DNA from: Microbotryum silenes-acaulis
Lineage: Eukaryota; Basidiomycota; Microbotryomycetes; Microbotryales; Microbotryaceae
Assembly (NCBI GenBank): GCA_003665825.1
Contig: QPFY01000013.1
Location: 248,001-312,000 of the forward strand
Direction: 5' to 3'
Length of the DNA: 64,000 bases
Shown one piece after another: positions 35,007 through 46,064 of the stretch. The position numbers and the translations under genes are program-made. A model generated the notes under the pieces. That model did no database searches. It was not told the origin of the DNA and worked only from the letters and a program-made list of their open reading frames with translations. Each line of letters opens with the position of its first letter. The first letter of the stretch is position 1.

Positions 35007-36119
35007 GCAGATATTTTCCTTCTGTTAATACTTCAAAAGTTCGTCCATTATGATGTATTAGCCAAAACGCTAGCTCTTCACTGCTACTGAAATCCTAACA
35101 ATACATCCTACTTTACTCTAATCCTACTTTATCCTACTTTACTCTAAAAAGAACTGTTGTCTAGACAAAGAACGTCAAAGAACAAAAGACAAACCACGTG
35201 GCGTGACGTCATCGGCAGCTCTCGGTCCAGCGCGTCCCGTTAGCTAGCGCTGTTTCAGCATCGGCGAGACCGCTTCGTCTACCTCCGCCGAGGTTCCATT
35301 TCCCATCAAAGCAGCCTGGCACATGACCCTCTGCTTCCCGAAGCAGACTGAGACGACCTGTTTTGCGTGTCTACCACATCGTAGCATAGTTCCTTCAATC
35401 ATCAAGTTCCTGCCATTGCCGAAATCTATGCCAGACCTCGGGTAGTGTCGGCCAGTGCGCCAATTCCGCCGTTAGGGGCCCCGCCACTGGCAGCGTGTCA
35501 CGGGGCTTCACTCCACGACGTTCCGCGGCCTTCCGCGACATTCTATGGGTCCGGTTTGAGATGAGGCGCAGGCTTCACCATCTTTCTCCCTCCTGCTCCT
35601 CATACCTCCTCCCATCGCCACCTCATCCCCTCGCCACCTCGAGCTCGCGACATCCGAAGCGGTCGTCGTGGAAGCTCTGCACGAATACGGGATCAAGAAA
35701 TGCCTGCCGCATACAACATAGCTACGAATCCGAGTAAGTAACATCATGAACTGTGCTCTTGGTGTGGGATTGTTCAGAAGCTAATGGAAAACTACCAAGC
35801 AGCTTGAATTCCCTTCAACACGTCCTCTTTGAATGTCAACCCTCGAGTTGTTTCTTCACCATCAGCTGGTGACACTGCATGCGTGAGTCGTCCCTTGACA
35901 TGGCTGGGCAATCTTAGATCTGACGTTAAAACTGATACGAAAAACAGACATTGAACGTCAGTGACACAGCGGAGGGATTGACTTCGTACGGTTGAGAATC
36001 CGGGTCATTTGGACACTAAGTGTGAGTCTACACAGTCATTGCTACAGATGGACAACAGCAAGAATACTAATAGTTGTAACGAATCACACAAGGAAACAGG
36101 CTCTGGTCGCGTGGCTTGC
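34605..36119. other. Upstream region of gene C and unassigned DNA
   Basis: The first 400 bp is the duplicated promoter-side region of gene C. An AT-rich patch near 35080-35150 has tandem TCCTACTTTA(CT)-like repeats. A plus frame at 35495-35737 was not recognised. From about 36000 the text begins to match the Helitron helicase modules. Confidence 0.35.
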
Positions 36120-36180
36120 AGCTCACCATCCCGTGGCAAATCCTCAACGGCTCGGTTCGGTGGAGTGACCGTGTTGGCAG

Positions 36181-36719
36181 GTGTGTGCCAATCTTTCAAC
36201 AGCATAGCGCAGGGCATCATGACTAACTGACCAGTTGGACTGTGACATCACAGGGGATCCGAAGCAATGCCTTCCCGGTATTCCCAAGGTATGTACCAAT
36301 CTTTCAAAAGCAAAACGCAGGGCATCATGACTAACTGACCAGTTGGACTGTGACATCACAGGGGATCCGAAGCAATGCCTTCCCGGTATTCCCAAGGTAT
36401 GTACCAATCTTTCAAAAGCAAAACGCAGGGCATCATGACTAACTGACCAGTTGGACTGTGACATCACAGGGGATCCGAAGCAATGCCTTCCCGGTATTCC
36501 CAAGGTATGTACCAATCTTTCAAAAGCAAAACGCAGGGCATCATGACTAACTGACCAGTTGGACTGTGACATCACAGGGGATCCGAAGCAATGCCTTCCC
36601 GGTATTCCCAAGGTATGTACCAATCTTTCAAAAGCAAAACGCAGGGCATCATGACTAATTGACCAGTTGGACTGTGACATCACAGGGAATCCGAAGCAAT
36701 GCCTTCCCGTTATTCCCAA
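36181..36719 (+). repeat. Five tandem 108-bp units, each an intron plus a 35-nt exon
   Basis: The marker GGGGATCCGAAGCAATGCC (last copy GGGAATCC) begins at 36253, 36361, 36469, 36577 and near 36685, a strict 108-bp period. Each unit consists of a 73-nt intron-like segment (GTATGT...ATCACAG) and a 35-nt exon encoding the helicase text DPKQCLPGIPK. Copies are almost identical, so the amplification is recent. Confidence 0.9.
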
Positions 36720-37219
36720 GTCATCGGCTGCACAAATCGTCGACGCTTGCATCATGAATGCTGACTTCTGGGGGGAAGTTGAGGTGCTGCTTGACTTTGT
36801 ACGGTTGAGAATCCGGATCATTGGGACACTAAATGTGAGTCTTCACTGACATTACTACAAATGGAAACAGCAAGAATACTGATAGTTCTAAAGGACGAAT
36901 CACCCAAAAAAAACAGGTTCCGTGAATTGCGGCTCACCATCCGTGGCAGATTCTCAACGGCTCCGTTCGTTGGAGTGACCGTCGTGTTGGCAGGTGTGTG
37001 CCCATCTTTCAAAAGCAAAGCGCAGGGCAGCATGACTAACTGACCGGTTCGACTGTAACGTCACAGGGGATCCGAAGCAATGCCTTCCCATCACCGGCGC
37101 AAATCGTCGACGCTTGCATCATGAATGCTGACTTCTGGGTTGAAGTTGAGGTGCTACTTGACTTCGTACGGTTAAGAATCCAGGTCATTGGAACACTGAA
37201 TGTGAGTTTTCACTGCCAT

Positions 37220-37260
37220 TGCTACCGATTGCTACCGATTGCTACCGATTGCCACCGATG
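37220..37260 (+). repeat. Short 11-bp tandem repeat
   Basis: The unit GATTGCTACC-A repeats about four times inside the Helitron remnant. Simple local slippage. Confidence 0.7.
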
Positions 37261-38735
37261 GACAACAGCAAGAATACTGATAGTCGAATCACGCAAGAAA
37301 ACAGGCTCCGGATGGGTGGATTGCGGCTCACCATCCCGTGGCAGTCGCGCTGGCAGGTGTGTGCCAACCTTTCAAAAGCAAAACGCAGGGCAGCATGACT
37401 GACCGGTTGGACTGTAACATCACAGGACACCCGAAGCGATGCCTTCCGGTTAATATCAAGTCATCGCCTACACAAATCGTCGATTTTGTTGATGCTCCGG
37501 GAGGGGCAGGCAAAACGTTCTTGGAAAAAAAGGCTCCTTGCTCGGATTCGGTCACAGGGAATATACGCTCTTGCCGTTGCATCATCGGGTATTGCTGCAC
37601 TGCTACTGCCAAAAGGCAGAACGGCACATTCACGGTTCAAGATCACGATCGACATCTTCGACGACTCTACGTGCAATATTCCGAAACAAGGACAGCTCGC
37701 CGAGCTCTGGGACGAGGCACCGATGCAGCACCGTCGTTGTTTCCCGCCGGTGGACAGGATGTTGCAAAATGTGCGATCGTCAACGGCTCGGTTTGGTGGA
37801 CTGACCGTCGTGTTGGCAGGTGTGTGCCAATCTTTGAAAAGCACAGCGCAGGGCAGCGTGACTAACTCACCGGTTGGACTGTAACATCACAGGGGATCCG
37901 AAGCAATGCCTTCCCGTTATTCCCAAGTCATCGCCTGCACAAATTGTCGACGCTTACATCATGGAATGCTTACTTCTGGGGGAAAGTTGAGGTGCTGCAT
38001 CTCTCTGTAAGTAGCAGTTCTTGCCTGACATTTTAGTCCCTATACTAACAGCGGCACGGTGCAAGCGCAGACAAACATGCATCTTCTGGCCGCTGCAGAC
38101 CGCATGACCGAAACGGAACGGGCAAACGCACAGGGCTTTGAAGATTGGCTCTTACGTGTTGGAGACGGCTCGGCGAACAAAACAGAAGGCTCTATCGCGC
38201 TCCCACGTGAGCTTCTCCTGCCGGCGACCACGAAGAACAGATCCGGGTTGATCAGACACGTCTATCCCGTCCTCGCGCTCGAACTGGACAATATGTCAAT
38301 AGGCGAAAAAGTCGAATACTTCCGAGTCGAGCAATTCTTGCGCCCAAAAAGTCGCAGGTGGATCAGATCAACGACATGGTGTCGATCGAGTACCTTCAGA
38401 GTCTCATTAGGTCAGAGTGTGTCTAGCAGGTGAGGAATGTCGATGTCAGGAGGCACCCGTGAAAAGGGCACACTCGACGCGGGTCTCGACGACGGTCTGA
38501 GGCCATCATCGGGCTCCCAGAGAACAAAACAAGAGTTCAGTGATGAAATGAAGGCTCTGTACATTTGATCGTCGTCGCGCACTTCTCTCTCCCGTCTTCA
38601 TCCACTGCGCTTCCGTTACTCCACAGTACCGCAGCTGTTGCAGCAAAGTACATCACATTGCAGCGGGTCAACAGTTACGAGGTGAGGTGGCGCGCGGAGC
38701 GCGCCGCCGAACCTAGTCATCATATATATATATAT

Positions 38736-39616
38736 ACAGGATACTTCCCATGTTCATTTGCTAATGCGCATATGCTAACGCTTCTTTAGCAGCTGCAATT
38801 GACTTAATACCTTTGTTAATAGGGGTTCGTCCAACAAAAACATAAAAAAAGTAAAAAGAGAACAAGGTTTGTAAAAGGTAGGCCAAGGGTTCTCGATCCG
38901 GATCAGATCCGATTTCTTTTCCCGCCTCGCGTTGATCATCCTATGAAAGATCAAGTTGATCTGAGACATTCAGCTGCCTTATATGGCAACAGATGACCAC
39001 ATCTCACTAGTTGTCGCTATCGGTGTTGAGCGCATAATTGTCACTGCTACCACCACTCCTGTCGTGCCCATCCTAACTATCCTCCTCATCCTTGTTGGTA
39101 CCATCATTATCATCATCATCGGAAATGATCACCTCACTGATTGGCCTTTTTTATGAGCTCCGGTTACGCGCGTTGCCCCTCGCCGGTTTAGGTGGGTTTC
39201 GTATGACATCTACAAATTGCGAACATGATTTTATAGTCAGTTCAGACTTGTGTAACAAAGGTCATGTCAGATAGTGGTACACACCCTGTAGAACTCTCTT
39301 GTGAACGGCAGGTATCAATTAAAGGGCTCTCTACCAAGTAACGACGCTACTTCCCCCCCCCCCCCCCCCCCCCCCCCCCCCACCCTTTTTATGTCTTATT
39401 TTCATCCTGCCCAGCTAGGATCAGGATCGATCTGATCCTAATTTTTAGGATCAGGATCGATCTGATCCTAATTTTTAGGATCAAGATCAAATCAGATCAG
39501 ATCCTATGAGAATCCTTGGGTCGCACCTGCAGTCCCCTAGCTTTGACATTCCATGCTGGGAGCAACACATTCATACAACCTTTATGTTCGCCGTGAAAGG
39601 AGATTTACATTTGTGA
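38736..39616 (+). repeat. Dispersed 0.88-kb repeat unit, copy 2
   Basis: Same unit and orientation as 22186-23046, preceded by a short TA microsatellite. It differs mainly by a longer C run (about 26), a 30-bp duplication of the GATC-rich block near 39420-39480, and a 12-bp insertion near 38766. Confidence 0.8.
38883..39519 (-). mobile_element. TIR DNA transposon (deletion derivative), copy 2
   Basis: Bounded by CCAAGGGTTCTCG and GAGAATCCTTGG, nested in the larger repeat. Same internal order as copies 1 and 3, with GATC-rich ends. Confidence 0.6.
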
Positions 39617-39995
39617 TCAATCGAATGGCTCTCAAGATTGCCGTAGCCTTTCCTGAGTTGGACCTGAACTCCGTGTCTCGAGTCCCTATTAATCGACACG
39701 CCCGGCGGCTTTGAATTGCGAGGTACGACCCTGGTCAACATCGGCACTGCATCTTTAAAAGACCGTTTATCGAACTGAAGATTACTAAAGAAGGCACTTG
39801 TCGCCACCCAGTCAAAAAATTGTCGAAGTGCAACCGATTTATGCCTATATGAAACACCCCAAACGAGGGATCGGGGGGCTCGTCAGCGTGATCTGCACCA
39901 CCAATCTCTCATCATGCGGAAGGTGGTTTCACATGAGATATAATGGGTACAACGGTGTGCAATAGTATTAGCAAATCAAAAGTACAAGCTCCAGT

Positions 39996-40462
39996 TCAAA
40001 GCTGAATGCGACAATTGAAACGCGCGGCATTGTCGTGCAGGAAATCGCGCAGCAAAACCCACTCGTTCGAGCGCACCGTCTCTTCCTCCGGAGTCGCTGC
40101 GTCGTCAGGAGCTGTATAACGTGCCAGTTTGAACCTGAAGAATGAAGCGGTTTTTGGTCCAAAGTGACTCGGTGGTGTCGTCGTACCCGACGTCTTCATG
40201 AACGGCCTTGACTGCCCTCCACAGATCCTTTGGCGCCTGCAAGAGCGGTTCGAGGAAAAACAAGACGTAAGTCGATCGGCCCATTCGAAGCTGAGGTCTT
40301 AGAAGCAGACGTAGATTCCCAAGAGTGACGCACAATGGAGCTGGGTGCGATGTTGTCCAACTCAAGTCCCGCCTCAAACTGCTGCATCTTTGCCGAGCGT
40401 CCGCCATCTCGGACATACGCACACGTCCGGACGAGTTGTTTGCTCATTTGTTCGTCAGTCAT
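39996..40462 (-). CDS. Small unknown protein, three exons, inside the island
   Basis: Exons 40462-40334, 40290-40187 and 40134-39996 join in perfect phase (0, then 2) across two tiny introns of 43 and 52 nt with GTGCGT/CTCAG and GTACGA/TTCAG ends. The 123-residue product starts MTDEQMSKQLVRTC, has a hydrophobic-to-amphipathic middle (STYVLFFLEPLLQAPKDLW), and ends with a segment rich in acidic residues then RDFLHDNAARFNCRIQL. No domain recognised. The model is attractive because all three frames become one continuous protein-like sequence, but introns this short are at the low limit. It is one of the few non-repeat genes in the island. Confidence 0.45.
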
Positions 40463-41784
40463 CTCTTCATCGACTCTCGCCTAGGATCTGTGGTAGTGCT
40501 AAACGGTTGCGATTGGAACTAGTACGCAGAACGCGACAGGAGAGGAGAGAGAGCGACGACGGGGAGGGCCGGACGCGAGAGGGGCGAAATGCGCGCGCGG
40601 GGGAACTGCCGGCGCCGAGATGGGAGAAAGGGGAGACGAGAGAGTTTGAACGGGGACGGGGACGGGGACGGGGACGGGGACGAGGACGAAAGACTTGGAG
40701 ACTCGGACGCTTGAACACTTGAACACACACACACTCAAATTCCCAACAATGAAACCGTGAGATCTAACCAGCACCAACCGTATGGCCTGATTCCTCCTGA
40801 AGTGATCTACCTAAGAAAGAGAGCAAACCGAGTCCCGTCGAGCCACAAAAGTACCCAAGTCCCCCTTGTCCGTTGCGCCCCTGCGCTGCCCTTGCGCTGC
40901 CTCGAAGCGGCCCGCCGCCCCCTCTGCTCTGCCACCGCCTACAACTCGCAACCCTTCCGAGGTACCAGGATTCTCGAACTCGATGATACACGTGATCGCT
41001 GAGATGTTCCGATTAAGTAGTTGTACTTGTCCTTCGTTCGACCCTCTGCCTCTTGTACCCGAAGGTGTCGTTCGGACAATCTGAGACTTCTCTCCTTCAG
41101 ATGCCTTCGGCGTTCGCGAATGGACTAGGATGGGGGCGAGGTGGGCCAGGCTGGTGACCGGCCGGTGACCACTGCAGCTCGTCGGCCTAACTTTAAACCC
41201 TCTTTCAAGAACATTACAGTAGTGCGATTTGCACGCTGACATCGTAAACCTGATATAGGCTGCAAAAGGTGGTCTAAGAGCTCGGTGTAGCCACTCTGCG
41301 CCGGAAGATTATTTATCCACTGCAGCTGGAGACCACTGGTGACTGACTGTACTGGCTGGTTGGGCCATTGTGCGCGCCAGCTGGCGATCAGCGGGTTTGG
41401 GCCCAGCCAGGCCTAGCCAGTGCCTAGCCTGGCCAGGCCTGGCCACTGCCTGGCCCTGCCGCGCCCGTAGACGCGTGCCGGTACGCGCCGGCGTTCCAGC
41501 ACTTCAACGTCCCTGCCATCCGTCGTCGGGCAGTCAGCCCTGCATAACTCATCAGCCACCTTCCTACCCTCGTGCGATTCATCTGTCTCTGGTAGGTCCT
41601 CTCTCCCGTTCGCTGCTGATACTGACAACATGCGATACCGCTGGCCCTGCTGTGGAGGCAGGCATCGGCACGCAAGGGCTAACAGACTAAACTGACCAGT
41701 ACTTTCCTTGTGCCGATGCTCTGCAGCTCTGAACCTACTTCTTTCCACCTCTCATTTCTGGTCCACCTTTCTTCGTGGCGCGTC
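40463..41784. other. Intergenic with simple repeats
   Basis: A (GGGGAC)n microsatellite of about six units lies at 40651-40686. Near 41400-41460 there is a palindrome-rich CCAGGCCTGGCCA-type stretch. No gene seen. The last 100 bp resembles the region just upstream of gene A and is likely the promoter of FunK1 gene B. Confidence 0.4.
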
Positions 41785-44140
41785 ATGACTAGCCCGCAGT
41801 CCGCCGGCCAAGGCTCCGCTCACGCCGACGTGGGCGGTGCACAGCCTCCCGGATCCCCGCCTGCCGGGGGCGCCGTCGCACAGGAGCATTTCGGCTCACC
41901 TACCTCGACCACGTCGTCGCCCGCATCTCGCCGATCAGATGGCTCCACGAAAGCATCTACTGCTTCATCGACAGGTTCACCGAAGGGGTGGCCCACAGAA
42001 TCACCGATCCCGTCGCCGTCGTCGTCCCCACCGAAACCTCTGGCTTACTCATTTGCCGCACGGCGGCCTTGGGTTTTACGCACATGGATGTTCCCTTCTA
42101 GCTCGGAGGACAACACTGGTTTCCGCGGCCATGAAATCAAATGGCCTCCGCTGGAGGACTTTTTTCTCGGCCCCGACGTCGATGCCCGGGGCCGGGCGGC
42201 GCGCCTCGGCGAGTCTGAGTCAACGATAACCGAGCCGGCTCCCGGAATCACGTGGGATTCAGGCGACCCTGTATGGGTGAGTGAACTCTTTGATGCGCCG
42301 CTACTCCTAATCTATGTCAACGATTCACTCTGACGTGTCACAGGAGCCGCAAGGACGACTCGTCAAAACCCCTCTCCGCCAGGATAGCGACCTGTACGAT
42401 CCCGCCGAGAATCCCGCTTTCGTCGTGCTCTCGCGCCTAACCTTCGGCGCCAATCCCGAGCTCGCTGCCGCTTGGGCCCACGACCAAATTGACGATGGGG
42501 CAGATGTTCTTCGAGACTGGGAACAGGTCGCAGCGGTTGGCGTACTGGGTGGCATGAAGAAAAGCGACGACACCTCCGAATACGAATGTGTATTCCCGGC
42601 CACGCGGTTGAAGCACCACCTGCGCATGCTCGCTGCCGAGTCACCGATCCGCTCTCACACGTTCGGCTTCACGCTCGACGGCTCGATCTTGACCCTCTAC
42701 CTTCACACCCCATCTGGTTTGTTCTACTCGTCCGATATCGAATGCACCGAAGCGAATGGGCACCTCTCGACGTTCATCGAGCGCCTTATCAGCTTGAATG
42801 ATATTGATCTCGGCAAGATCGTCTCGCCTGGAGGACCCAACGGCCCGCCGCTGCCATTCCCGACCGCTGTGCTTCCACCGCGGGTTCCATCTTTCGCTCG
42901 TCACCTCGCCAAAGTACCCACGATGGGCTCAATCGAGATTGAGAAGACGGTGTTCTGCAGTGGAGAGGTCCTCGGGTTGCAGAAATCCGCTTCACGAGTC
43001 CGAGCGATCCGGGACGGACCAGGTGACAATCGCGAATACGCAATGACGGTGTCGTTTGTGGAAGAAGCGCGCTGCAACGAACACGATCAGATCCGGCAGA
43101 TGATTGCCTCGGCATCACCCCACGAGCGCGAAGGTCTCACAAATTTTGTGGATGTGCATCGACAACACTTTTCCCTTGTGCCCCATTTCCTCAAAGGCGA
43201 TTTGGACGCCGAGAAATGTGCCGAAAAATGCGGGCTCAAGCCGAGGGCGATGGAGGTCACTTTTCAGGAGCGCTGCTTCGAGCCGATCTGGGCCGTCGAC
43301 TCGATTGAAGCGCTGACACGAGCAGTGCTGGGAGCGGTCAAAGGTTCGTTGCGATCCCGCCTGGTTCAAGGTTATCCCACTCATGGCGAAACTGAATAAA
43401 TAAATTCCTCAGTGCAGGTCTGCGCAGTCTTTACCGAATGCGGATCCTGCATCGCGATGTCTCACCCGGCAATATCATGATCGGACCCGACGGTGAAGGT
43501 GTATTGATCGACTATGACCTCGCCATACTCATGGACGGCCCTTTTGGAGAAGCTGCGCGTATGGAACGAGTTGTGAGGCTTTTACTCGACTTCGCAACGC
43601 TTCGGTGCAAGTCCGCTGAACCAAAGCCCTCTTTTCACTCCTCCACAGGGCACATTTGCTTTCCGCGCAAGGTATCTCCTCAAAGCGAGTAGTCGTACAC
43701 CCCTTCAGCCTTGGCACCAAATCGAGTCGCTCGTCTATGTCATTCTTTTCGTCGTTTTCAATCGGCCCAATGGGGGCGGCGACTTGAGTGGAATGGCCGA
43801 AGATGCCAAGCACGTTTGGGAGCTCTGGAATATGGATGTGTGGGCCTATCACTCTAAAGCGGGGCTCATCCGAGCCCCGGTGCATCGACAGGAACTTCTG
43901 AAACCGTATTTGGAACACTGGGAGGATCTACCCGAACTTGTCGCGATAATCGCTAACCACTGTGGCCTCGATTTATCCGCTTTCACACACGGCGAAGCGG
44001 ACGAGACGTCATACCTTGAGGCGCGCTGGGGCTCGGGTGAGCTTTCTCATGACCAGCTTGTTGCGGACTTGGAGAACTTCCGGGAGAAGATTGTACAGAA
44101 GAAACAGGAAAAGTGTTTGGATCCGTTTGTCAGTGTGTAG
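41785..44140 (+). CDS. FunK1-family kinase-like protein B (HRD intact)
   Basis: Exons 41785-42276, 42344-43343, 43418-43572 and 43649-44140 join in phase to 712 residues, parallel to gene A. The start MTSPQSAGQGS is followed by a Ser/Thr/Pro-rich leader, then WVLRTWMFPSSSED, the GFTLDGSILTLYLHTPSG block, and PSFARHLAKVPTMGS. The 155-nt exon gives ILHRDVSPGNIMI and VLIDYDLAI, so HRD, Asn and the DFG-equivalent Asp are all present. The last exon starts GTFAFRARYL and includes PWHQIESLVYVI. The beta-3 region reads EYAMTVSF and appears to lack the Lys seen in typical FunK1 kinases. Among the cluster this is the copy most likely to keep some catalytic or nucleotide-binding ability. FunK1 kinases are expanded in mushroom-type and related basidiomycetes; substrates are largely unknown. 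Confidence 0.87.
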
Positions 44141-44569
44141 AATTTTCAGCTTTGCTTGCCATTCACCTGATCGTGTATCAAATTTCGCTTCTCGTTGGGA
44201 ACCCTGAAGAAGCAAGGCAAAGACACGACTGGACAATTTCCGACATCATGTGTAAACCAGGCATGGAGAATGGGGTTTGTGGGAGAACATCATATCCTCT
44301 GGCTCAGTGTGATCCTCTCATACTTGGGAGCGAATATCGGTCTCTATTTCTCGGCTGAAAGGCGTCGGTCAGATCGGTTGAGACGTCCAAGTGAAAGGGT
44401 GTCTTGGGCTGAGTCTGAACGACAAACAACTCTAAGGGGATCCGAAACAAGACGCAAACGTTGGAGACCCGATGAGTCGATGAAACACAAAATTAAAAGT
44501 ATTTATCCTTGGCGAGACAAAAGTTGTGATCGTTCCTTTCTCCTCTGAACAATCTCGATAAGCAAATCT
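44141..44569 (+). other. Downstream region with a possible membrane-segment frame
   Basis: A plus-strand frame at 44195-44548 contains one hydrophobic span (ILWLSVILSYLGANIGLYF) followed by a basic stretch, which faintly resembles the first span of MHYT-type membrane proteins. There is no second span or splice partner, so it is probably fortuitous or a fragment. Confidence 0.2.
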
Positions 44570-45835
44570 TCAAAATGAGATGGTCGTGAGAGAGCTCACC
44601 CGAGCCCCGGCCCTTCTCAATGCATTCTTCTTCCGCGACCTTGTGGTCGTGGTCGAAAAGTGACAAGCTGGGTTCGCGGTACTTCTCAACAGTAACGATG
44701 AGATGAGGAAGGCTTGCCCCCAAAACTCAAATGTGGCTCCAGCAACTCCTCCGGTCTGATCACGCTTGGACAAACCCCACTTTGCCATCGTAGGTCCACC
44801 TCAGAGTTCTGGGCTCAAATTCCTCTACACCGCGACGGCTTCTTTCAACACCCTGCCCTAGCTTACTGACCCCACGGAGGCATTTGTAGAGAATTCTGGC
44901 TAGGAATGTGAAGGGGCTTTGTGCCGAGTGAGGGGGAAAAGCTTGGGTCAGCGATGTCGCGTCCCAGACTTTCGGGAGAGATAAGAGGACTTACAACTGG
45001 ATAGGTACTTGCTTCTTCGCCGGAGAGGCCGTCCATGAATATTGCGAGGTCATGATCGATAGATACGTCTTCGCCATCCGGTCGGACCACGATGTTTCCG
45101 GTTGAGACATCGCGGCGCAGGATGCGCATTCGGTAAAGACTGCGCAAGCCTGGGGGAAGGAAGCTGATCCGACATCTGATATCGAATTCGCCTGATTGGG
45201 ACGAAATGGGGCGGAGCGTGATCAAATACCCAACTTCAACCTCTCCCAGTAGGGACTTGAACGAGCGGCTCAGTCAAATCGATGCTCCAGATTCACTCGA
45301 GCAGCGCTCCTGATCAACTCCATCGCCCTCGGCTTGAGCCCACCTTTTTCAGTTCTGAGAGGAAGCGGGGACGAATCCGAAGTCGCTTGATCTACATCCA
45401 CAAATTCTTTAAGACCTTCGCGCCCCTCGGGTGACACCGACGCGATAGCCATACGGTTCCGTCATGTTCGACACAGCAAGTCCTTTCGAACGAGCGGTCA
45501 TCGCGTATTCGCGATCGCCACCAAGTCTGTCCCGCTGACCATTTTCGTCGCTGCCGATCTGAAGCAGGTACGAGTCATTGCGGGCACCGACAACAGCGCC
45601 CACGCCTCCCCCGTCACTTCCAGCTCGCTCTGCTGGTGCACGCCATCAGTGGCACTGCCAGGCAGGAGGCATCCTTTTCCAGTCTGACGATCGCGATTGA
45701 CAATCGAGATGGGGTCACCCGAAAGGACGCGATGCAGCCAGCATTCTCGATGGACCACAGTTCGTGGGCGATTGCGGGCCGAGTACAACATCACTGGAGA
45801 AGAGTCCTGCATTAGCTCGAGTTATTGAACACTTG
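44570..45835 (-). pseudogene. FunK1 relic E
   Basis: Scattered minus-strand pieces match genes A and B: a loop segment near 45150-45000 (SLYRMRILRRDVSTGNIVV, then SIDHDLAIFMDGL), an upstream piece near 45450-45300 (SPEGREGL.EFVDVDQ, GLKPRAME), and a tail near 44700-44570 with EEECIEKG.GSGELSHDHLI. Intervening stretches are frame-shifted or lost. HRD became RRD. It faces gene B tail to tail. Confidence 0.7.
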
Positions 45836-45954
45836 GGCGCCACTGCTTGCGAGAGACCATTCGACGCCGGCCGTTCGTCATTGCGTTGGCTTCTCGGATA
45901 TCAGTGCTGTTGGAATCAACGATGATCCCGAAATGATCAACAAAAGAAGAAGAA

Positions 45955-46028
45955 CGGCTGGACCAGGAGTCGAACCTGGGTCGCTTTCATTTCATTAGAA
46001 AAGCTTTGACCAACTAAGCTATCCGGCC
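45955..46028 (-). tRNA. tRNA-like gene with unusual anticodon loop
   Basis: The minus strand folds as a 74-nt cloverleaf: acceptor GGCCGGA/TCCAGCC (one C-A mismatch), D arm GCTT...AAGC with GG in the loop, and a perfect T arm CCAGG-TTCGACT-CCTGG. The internal promoter boxes match well (A box TAGCTTAGTTGG, B box GGTTCGACTCC), and a TTTT terminator follows within 20 bp. The anticodon arm is odd: a regular 5+7+5 layout puts TGA at 34-36 with no T at 33, whereas a shifted stem CTTTT/GAAAG leaves a 10-nt loop CTAATGAAAT with AAT (Ile). It may be a tRNA pseudogene or a tRNA-derived repeat. Confidence 0.55.
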
Positions 46029-46064
46029 CCTGATATCAGTGCAAGGTCTATTAACACCTTCAAC

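Larger units (their letters stand above)
36120..38430 (+). pseudogene. Rearranged Helitron-type PIF1 helicase remnant
   Basis: Pieces of one helicase occur out of order. The text GDPKQCLPVIPKSS then AQIVDACIMNADFW (motif III region, as in Helitron helicases) appears near 36253-36790, again near 37064-37150, near 37425-37480 and near 37893-37980. Between the last two lies the Walker A block VDAPGGAGKTFLEKK, followed in a second frame by ALAVASSGIAALLL, GRTAHSRFKI and WDEAPMQHR. After it, 38059-38400 reads as the next block ([14 protein letters not shown]). Each GDPKQC piece is preceded by TARFGG.TVVLAG and a short intron. Frame changes and repeats show it is non-functional. Confidence 0.75.

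Noticed and set aside
35495..35737. Plus-strand frame as a small gene
   Set aside because: Composition is Ser/Pro/His-rich from a CT-rich strand, with no splice partner and no conserved text.
36144..36821. Minus-strand 225-residue protein with perfect 36-residue repeats
   Set aside because: It is the antisense shadow of the 108-bp intron/exon array; 108 is a multiple of three, so the antisense frame stays open by chance.
40467..40734. Pro/Arg repeat protein across the (GGGGAC)n tract
   Set aside because: Three frames all give repetitive peptides because the DNA is a microsatellite. No gene structure supports it.
41370..41690. CCAGGCCTGGCCA-rich stretch as a regulatory or origin element
   Set aside because: It is an irregular low-complexity stretch without a fixed period or matching copies elsewhere in the window.
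44195..44548. MHYT-like membrane protein
   Set aside because: Only one hydrophobic span is present and nothing follows it; the similarity is weak.
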